Assembly: GCA_001802795.1 (NCBI GenBank)
Contig: MGZZ01000002.1
Location: 1 to 44,193, forward strand
Source: Ignavibacteria bacterium GWC2_36_12
GTDB taxonomy: Bacteria; Bacteroidota; Ignavibacteria; Ignavibacteriales; Ignavibacteriaceae
Reading direction: 5' to 3'
DNA: 44,193 nt
Of this stretch, positions 38,722-44,193 are shown piece after piece (positions within the stretch are counted from its first letter, which is position 1; each line of letters begins with the position of its first letter). The notes under the pieces were generated by a model, which saw nothing but the letters and a program-made list of their open reading frames with translations, searched no databases and was not told where the DNA came from. A program made the translations under genes and the position numbers.

Positions 38722-39126
38722 TCAATTCTCAACAATTATATCGTCGTCAAAAATGAACAAAGCACTTGTTACTGCATCTTCATTCATTCTTAAATGAATA
38801 GCCTTTATTTTCTTTATAAAAATTTTATCTAATCCTTTTAATAATTTTTTCTCAATCTTATCACTAAGTTTGCTGTTCATTTTCATATTCTTCTTTCTGC
38901 GGAATTGCTCTAACTTTATTAATATCCCCTGCTCTTGTTCGACTATCCTTTCGGAAAATATTTTGGATATTAACCCTTTTTTCTGCCCGTTTATTTCCTC
39001 TGCCAACGATTTTCCCCATTTTACAGCAGTTGGCTTTGTTATTTTTAGTCGTCCGCAGATCTTTTCATAAGTGTAACCCAGTGCCCTCATTTCGATAAAC
39101 TTATATTTGAGTTCTTCTTTTTTCAT
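38722..39126 (-). CDS. Helix-turn-helix domain protein of unknown role
   Basis: 134 aa; KYKFIEMRALGYTYEKICGRLKITKPTAVKWGKSL is an HTH; only convincing minus-strand gene in the window. Confidence 0.65.
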   Translation of the reverse strand: MKKEELKYKFIEMRALGYTYEKICGRLKITKPTAVKWGKSLAEEINGQKKGLISKIFSERIVEQEQGILIKLEQFRRKKNMKMNSKLSDKIEKKLLKGLDKIFIKKIKAIHLRMNEDAVTSALFIFDDDIIVEN

Positions 39127-39508
39127 TGATTTGCCCCGAATGGTTAACGGAAAGTAAAATTTTAATGATTTTTTTGATTATAAAAGTAAACAAAAAGTAA
39201 ATTAAAATTCGCCAAAATTTATTTTTTAGTTCAATTTTAAATTAATATATATAGAGATTTCTCATAGTAAAATATCTGCTGAAATTTGCTCTTCGGGTTT
39301 TAAAAAATTTATAAATCAGGTCAGTGTCAGTCAGCGGAAGGTTTGAGAGTGAGTAGAGGATTTATCAGCGTTAATTTGCTGGATCAGCGAGAAAAAAAAA
39401 TTCTGTTCCTGATTCCAACAATTTGTTTGTTAGCAATAAATTAATTGAAGAAATTGCCGGTAAATTCTTATGTGAAATTTTGATACAGTATACCCGGATC
39501 ATGTTTAT

Positions 39509-39865
39509 GTGTCTGAAAATAATACGAATAAAATAACCAGTTACTGGAAAGCAGTCTTATACAAACTGAGTTTATTAAAGTTTAGCTGGATGCCCTCTCA
39601 TCCGACTTTCTTTTCAAAAAGAGACGGATACATTAAGTCCGGTCTGTTCAATATTGGTCTGAGAATTGCCGTCGACTATGATATGATGCTCAGACTACCG
39701 ATATACTATGAAGACACGACAGGCTACGAAGGTGATACACTTGTAAAAATGAGGCTGGGAGGGGTCAGCAACCGGAGTTTGAAACATATGATTATGAAAA
39801 GCCAGAGGATTACATTACGATTAGCAGCAACGGTTTCCCCTCCCGCTCTTTACATTGTTCTTTAA
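39509..39865 (+). pseudogene. Decayed GT2 glycosyltransferase C-terminal fragment (copy A)
   Basis: WMPSHPTFFSKRDGYIKSGLFNIGLRIAVDYDMMLRLP...LVKMRLGGVSNRSLKHMIMKSQR then frameshift. Confidence 0.7.
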
Positions 39866-39936
39866 GCTTATAAGAAAGTTAAAGCAGTTCTTCTTATAAA
39901 TATCCCCAAAATTCATTTACAAAAAATTTCTCTATA

Positions 39937-40030
39937 AATCAGCGTTAATCTGCTGGATCTGCGAGAAAATTTTCCCGTAGACCTGTCCGCCATAAATCAG
40001 CGTTAATCTGCGGGATCAGCGAGAAAGTAA
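39937..40030. repeat. Right-zone interspersed repeat
   Basis: atcagcgttaatctgctggatctgcgagaaaattttcccgtagacctgtccgccataaatcagcgttaatctgcgggatcagcgag. Confidence 0.85.
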
Positions 40031-40417
40031 TTGATGGACAAAATAGAAAATAGTATCTCATACGATATCCGTGGAGCGGCTTTTAAAGTTTATAGTAAAT
40101 TAGGTCCGGGCTTGTTCGAATCTGTTTATGAAACGGCAATGATATACGAGTTAAAAAAGAAGGGGAGAAAAGTCAGGTCACAAGTTGAATTGCCTGTTAT
40201 ATATGAGGAAGAAAAATTAGAGCTGGGTTTTAGGTTGGATCTGTTAGTCGACGAACTGGTAATCATTGAAATTAAATCTGTTGAAGCCCTTGCCCCGGTA
40301 CATTATAAACAACTGCTAACTTATTTAAGATTGACAGGATTAAAACTGGGTCTTCTAATCAACTTTAATACAGACGAGATAGAAAAAGGGATAATAAGAA
40401 TTGTTAATAACCTTTAA
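40031..40417 (+). CDS. GxxExxY family protein
   Basis: AAFKVYSKLGPGLFESVYETAMIYELKKKG...QVELPVIYEEEKLELGFRLDLLVDELVIIEIKSVEAL. Confidence 0.9.
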   Translation: MMDKIENSISYDIRGAAFKVYSKLGPGLFESVYETAMIYELKKKGRKVRSQVELPVIYEEEKLELGFRLDLLVDELVIIEIKSVEALAPVHYKQLLTYLRLTGLKLGLLINFNTDEIEKGIIRIVNNL

Positions 40418-40424
40418 AAAAGTT

Positions 40425-40545
40425 TCACGCAGAATCCGCAGAAAAAAGCGCAGAAAAAATCAGCGTTAATCTGCGAGTAAAAGATTTCACGCAGACCTGT
40501 CCGCCATAAATTCCATTGAAGGCGGAGGGCGCAGATAATTTCGCA
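40425..40545. repeat. Right-zone interspersed repeat
   Basis: aatcagcgttaatctgcgag...gatttcacgcagacctgtccgccataaattccattgaaggcggagggcgcag. Confidence 0.85.
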
Positions 40546-40555
40546 GAGAATTAAA

Positions 40556-41668
40556 TTGTCAAACATTACCTACAAAAAAATTTTTTATACAATCCTGATT
40601 TTAGCTTTGCTAATAAGGGTGTACATAGTTTTCTTTTCGGGTTTATCATGGTACGGACCCGATACTGAAAATTATATTAAAATGGCAAAAGCGATAGTCG
40701 ATGGAAACCCTATCTCCTTTTTCCCGAATGGTTTTCCACTGCTTCTCGCCGGTACAATGTTTTTAAGTCCCGGTAATTTTCCGGTACTCATCGTTCTGCT
40801 GAACATTGTTATGCAGATCGCCGCTGTAATCTTAATGGAAAAAATTCTATCCCGGTATAACATTGAAGAAAAAACAAGACTGCTTATTATTTTTATTATC
40901 GCTTTTTATCCTAACCTGGTAAACAATGCAAGGCTTATTCTTACCGAGAGCACCTCACTGTTTTTAATTGTATTAAGCCTGCTGCTTTATACTTACGGGA
41001 GGTACCCCGCATCCGGCTTTGCCGGTTATTTGACTTATACATTCAGACCCTCACTCTTCTTAGTTTTCCCCTTTATAATTATATATGATCTTTTCAGGAG
41101 AAAAAAAATCTCTGCTCTAAAAACAGCTTCCGGTTTTTTAGCAGGACTCCTGATTTTTCTTTCCCTCGAATGGACGGGAGTAGTAGCTTCACCCAGTAGC
41201 TACGAGTATAATGCTCTTGTTGCAATTAATGCTTACGGTTATAAGATAGATTTTCAACTGGAAAATGCAAGTGAGTATGAACTAAAGCACCCGGTAGAAA
41301 CATACTTTAATTTTATTGCAGAGCATCCGGTTGAATATACATTGCAGAGATTTTTATCATTATGGAATTTATGGGGTCCGACAATATATTTTGGTTATAA
41401 CATTACCAGCTTTATGTTGTATGACATAAGGTTCCCGCTTTTTATTCTAGCTGTGCTTGCTTTCCTATTCAGAAATAAAATGGGATATGAGAAGGAGCTT
41501 ATAATATTACTGTCCTTTCCTGTAATCTCGCTTACGCTTATTCATTTCTTTTTCCTTTCTACACTGCGACACCGGACAGTTGCGGAACCGTTTGTAATTG
41601 TTCTTGCCATATTATTCCTGAACTATTTAGTTAAACTGTACAAGTCTTCGAAAATATTTAGCGGATAA
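40556..41668 (+). CDS. Polytopic membrane glycosyltransferase-like protein (GT39/ArnT-like); TTG start
   Basis: 370 aa, multiple TM helices; WYGPDTENYIKMAKAIVDG resembles the first periplasmic loop of GT-C enzymes. Confidence 0.6.
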   Translation: MSNITYKKIFYTILILALLIRVYIVFFSGLSWYGPDTENYIKMAKAIVDGNPISFFPNGFPLLLAGTMFLSPGNFPVLIVLLNIVMQIAAVILMEKILSRYNIEEKTRLLIIFIIAFYPNLVNNARLILTESTSLFLIVLSLLLYTYGRYPASGFAGYLTYTFRPSLFLVFPFIIIYDLFRRKKISALKTASGFLAGLLIFLSLEWTGVVASPSSYEYNALVAINAYGYKIDFQLENASEYELKHPVETYFNFIAEHPVEYTLQRFLSLWNLWGPTIYFGYNITSFMLYDIRFPLFILAVLAFLFRNKMGYEKELIILLSFPVISLTLIHFFFLSTLRHRTVAEPFVIVLAILFLNYLVKLYKSSKIFSG

Positions 41669-41689
41669 TCACAAGGAAAAAATAATCTG

Positions 41690-41815
41690 CGATAACCAGC
41701 GAGATCTGCGAGAAAAAAAGTTTCACGCAGATGACGCAGACCTATCCGCCATAAATCAGCGTTAATCTGCGGGATCAGCGAGAAAAAAGATTTCACACAG
41801 AAAATCTACGGATAA
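41690..41815. repeat. Right-zone interspersed repeat
   Basis: gataaccagcgagatctgcgagaaaaaaagtttcacgcag...cctatccgccataaatcagcgttaatctgcgggatcagcgag. Confidence 0.85.
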
Positions 41816-41929
41816 AATAGAAAACAGTATTTCATATAATGATTTTAAGTCGAAAAAATTGCCGGTAAATTTGTGTCCATAAATATTGATGCTCGTATAC
41901 AGGCATTGTTTAGGCATTTAAAGGTAATA

Positions 41930-42275
41930 TTAATAAAGTAATCAGTTATAGGAAGCCAAGCGAGGATAGTTAAAATCAGCCTGGATGTCGCCCCTTCTAC
42001 ATTTTTTGTAAAAAAAGAGGGATATGATAATTGCGGGTTGCATAATATTGGTCTGAGAATTGTAGCGACTATGTTAAGATGATTAGCTTATTGACATACT
42101 ATGGATACAGGAACGGCTGCATAAATTAAAAACTTGTAAAAATACGCCTGAGAGGGACCGGCAGCAGGAGTTTGAGGAATATGATTACGAAAGCAAAGAG
42201 GAATATTTTGCGCTAAGTAATAAAGGCTTCCCCTCCTGGTGCTCACATTACTTTTAGAAAATATAAGAAAGTTGA
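41930..42275 (+). pseudogene. Second decayed GT2 C-terminal fragment (copy B)
   Basis: Nucleotide similarity to copy A: cctggatgtcgccccttctacattttttgtaaaaaaagagggatatgataa...cataatattggtctgagaattgtagcgac...gaaaatataagaaagttgaaccagtttt. Confidence 0.65.
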
Positions 42276-42412
42276 ACCAGTTTTATAAAGTTAACAATTA
42301 ACTAATAAACATAAACTTGCAAATATTCTACACATACTGTATCTTTGTCAGTGATTAAATTATTTTTTTTGAGAGGAATTTAGTAAATAATAATCATGAT
42401 CGGGGGTTTTAG

Positions 42413-44071
42413 ATGATATATTTGATAGTTTTTTTTACAAGCCTTGTACTGACTCTTTTTTTTACTCCAGCGCTCATTGATTTTATTACCCGAATAAAAG
42501 TGGTTGATTTACCGGGCGAAAGACGGGTAAACAAAAGCGCTATTCCCAGGATGGGCGGGCTTATCATTTATGTGGTAGTTCTGATATTAGTAATAAGTTT
42601 TTACGGGAATCTTAACTCTGTAAGATTTTTTATTTTAGCTTCCGGTCTCATTGCTCTGCTCGGGATCGTGGACGATATGGTTGGAGTTAAGTGGAATCAT
42701 AAATTCATTATCCAGTTCCTGATGTCTTTCTTTCTTATTTATTTTCTTGCAGGCAATTTCGATGTGGTGAATTTTTTCGGCATAGAGCTTGTCTTCCCTC
42801 TTAATTATCTTCTTATGATTCTGCTTATAGTTGGAGTAATAAATTCCATAAACATGCTCGATGGTCTCGATGGTCTTGTAAGCGGTTTTTCTTTGCTTGT
42901 ATTGTTTGTAACTTTTCTTGTGGGCTATAATACCGGGAATAGTCTGCTGCTTATTCTTTCCGCGAGTTTAATGGGAGCGCTTATCGGTTTTCTTAAGTTT
43001 AATGCTTTCCCCGCGAAAATATTTCTCGGTGATACCGGCTCGTACACACTGGGATTTTTTCTTATAACAGCATCGTTGCTGGCAGGCATAAGTTCAAAAA
43101 CCCGCACCCTCGATCTTACATTTGCCGTTATATTGCTTTCGGTTCCTATACTCGATACTGTTAAAGTTATGCTGATGAGGCTGTTGAACAAAAGGAACCC
43201 GTTTTTACCCGACAGGTCTCATATTCATCATATACTGCTTGAAAAAATACCATCACATAAGATTACTGTTTTTATAATAGAAAGCATAGCACTTCTTTTT
43301 GCCGCGCTTTCAATTTATTATCTCTTTGGAAATAAATCTTCAGCTTTAATTGTTTATCTCTTTTTTGCTGTTCCGGTTTTATTTATGCCCTATTTGCTTA
43401 AAGTTGTCAAAGAGCCTTTCTACCCGGAATTTCTGAAAGTAATGAGAAACCGGTTCCCGCAAATTTTTATTAATTTTTATTTAAGATTTATTATCCCGCT
43501 TATTTCTATTCTTACTGTAGCGATGCTTATCGGGCTGGCACCGGTTCAAACCAATACGGGTGATGCTATAATCATTCTTTCGATTCTTTTTGTAATCCTG
43601 ATGTTTGTTTACAGCCTGATTAATTACCAGAAGAATAAATACTTCAACGATATACTTGTATTCTTTAACCTTATGCTTTTTCTTTTTTACAGTAATTACT
43701 CGCATAAAGTTTATTCGCTTTTTAACATATCCGGTTATATGGAAATTAATCCAAAGACGGTTTTAATAATAATGCTTCTGCCCAGCGTGTTGTTTTTCGT
43801 ATTCTTCAGGGAAAAGATGCTGCGGGGAAAATCTTTATTATTTGCCGGCATTGATCTGGTTATACTTGTCTTTATTATGCTGCTTTCGGTTTCATCAAGC
43901 CTTCTGCCCGAAACGCCTTTTGCGAATGCTAATCTTATTTTGTTTCACAGTTTCCTTCTCTATATTTTCTATAAAGTATTTGTTATACTAAAAGGGAAAT
44001 ACAGGATGCCGGTATTTTATCTTTCCTTTGTTATCCCTATTGTTGTTCTTATTCGCTTGCTCGTAGTATAA
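42413..44071 (+). CDS. WecA/MraY-family polyprenyl-phosphate HexNAc-1-P transferase with extended C-terminal membrane region
   Basis: PRMGGLIIYV; GIVDDMVGVKWNHK; INMLDGLDGLVSG; FLGDTGSYTLGF; DRSHIHHILL; 552 aa. Confidence 0.9.
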   Translation: MIYLIVFFTSLVLTLFFTPALIDFITRIKVVDLPGERRVNKSAIPRMGGLIIYVVVLILVISFYGNLNSVRFFILASGLIALLGIVDDMVGVKWNHKFIIQFLMSFFLIYFLAGNFDVVNFFGIELVFPLNYLLMILLIVGVINSINMLDGLDGLVSGFSLLVLFVTFLVGYNTGNSLLLILSASLMGALIGFLKFNAFPAKIFLGDTGSYTLGFFLITASLLAGISSKTRTLDLTFAVILLSVPILDTVKVMLMRLLNKRNPFLPDRSHIHHILLEKIPSHKITVFIIESIALLFAALSIYYLFGNKSSALIVYLFFAVPVLFMPYLLKVVKEPFYPEFLKVMRNRFPQIFINFYLRFIIPLISILTVAMLIGLAPVQTNTGDAIIILSILFVILMFVYSLINYQKNKYFNDILVFFNLMLFLFYSNYSHKVYSLFNISGYMEINPKTVLIIMLLPSVLFFVFFREKMLRGKSLLFAGIDLVILVFIMLLSVSSSLLPETPFANANLILFHSFLLYIFYKVFVILKGKYRMPVFYLSFVIPIVVLIRLLVV

Positions 44072-44193
44072 TAAACTTAGGGTCGTATCATATTTTAGGA
44101 ATTTCAGTCAGTTACGGGCTCTAAAATCCGGAGAATTCTGTCTCTTTTCCTTTAATCTCTCTATATTAGCACCTCAGATTATAAATTAAAAAG

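Noticed and set aside
1-44193. Complete transposase, integrase or prophage genes and tRNA genes
   Set aside because: None recognised on reading either strand; only MITE-like non-coding elements are supported.

Overview
AT-rich bacterial window. The gene and repeat style resembles the Bacteroidota/Ignavibacteria side of the tree, but that is a low-confidence impression. There are three zones. (1) ~1-7.7 kb is an accessory island of nucleotidyltransferase (MNT) and HEPN toxin-antitoxin-like modules, a HicB-like ORF and an AAA ATPase. Between them lie patches of low-complexity intergenic repeats (ATGACCAATGAC..., TATCCCGCATC..., GGAAGATG...) with embedded palindromes. (2) ~7.7-32 kb is a surface-polysaccharide cluster. 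It encodes a complete CDP-3,6-dideoxyhexose trunk (RfbF/DdhA, RfbG/DdhB, RfbH/DdhC and a shortened DdhD-like reductase), then a ThDP enzyme plus SDR that suggest a yersiniose-type branched sugar. It also has an RmlC-like epimerase plus SDR pair that suggests an ascarylose/abequose-type branch, and a tyvelose-epimerase-like SDR. Flippase, polymerase/ligase, several glycosyltransferases, a WecG/TagA-family enzyme and a Gfo/Idh/MocA oxidoreductase are also present. (3) ~32-44 kb is a second accessory zone with HicBA, a DUF4143-type ATPase carrying an in-frame palindromic insertion, another MNT/HEPN pair, a Wzi-like outer-membrane protein, decayed glycosyltransferase copies, a GxxExxY protein and a WecA/MraY-family transferase. 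It has two MITE-like nested inverted repeats and a different interspersed repeat family. The best leads are the multi-branch CDP-dideoxysugar pathway with an iron-sulfur-less DdhD, and the repeat-delimited toxin-antitoxin cassettes. All assignments come from reading translations and motifs by eye; no searches were run.
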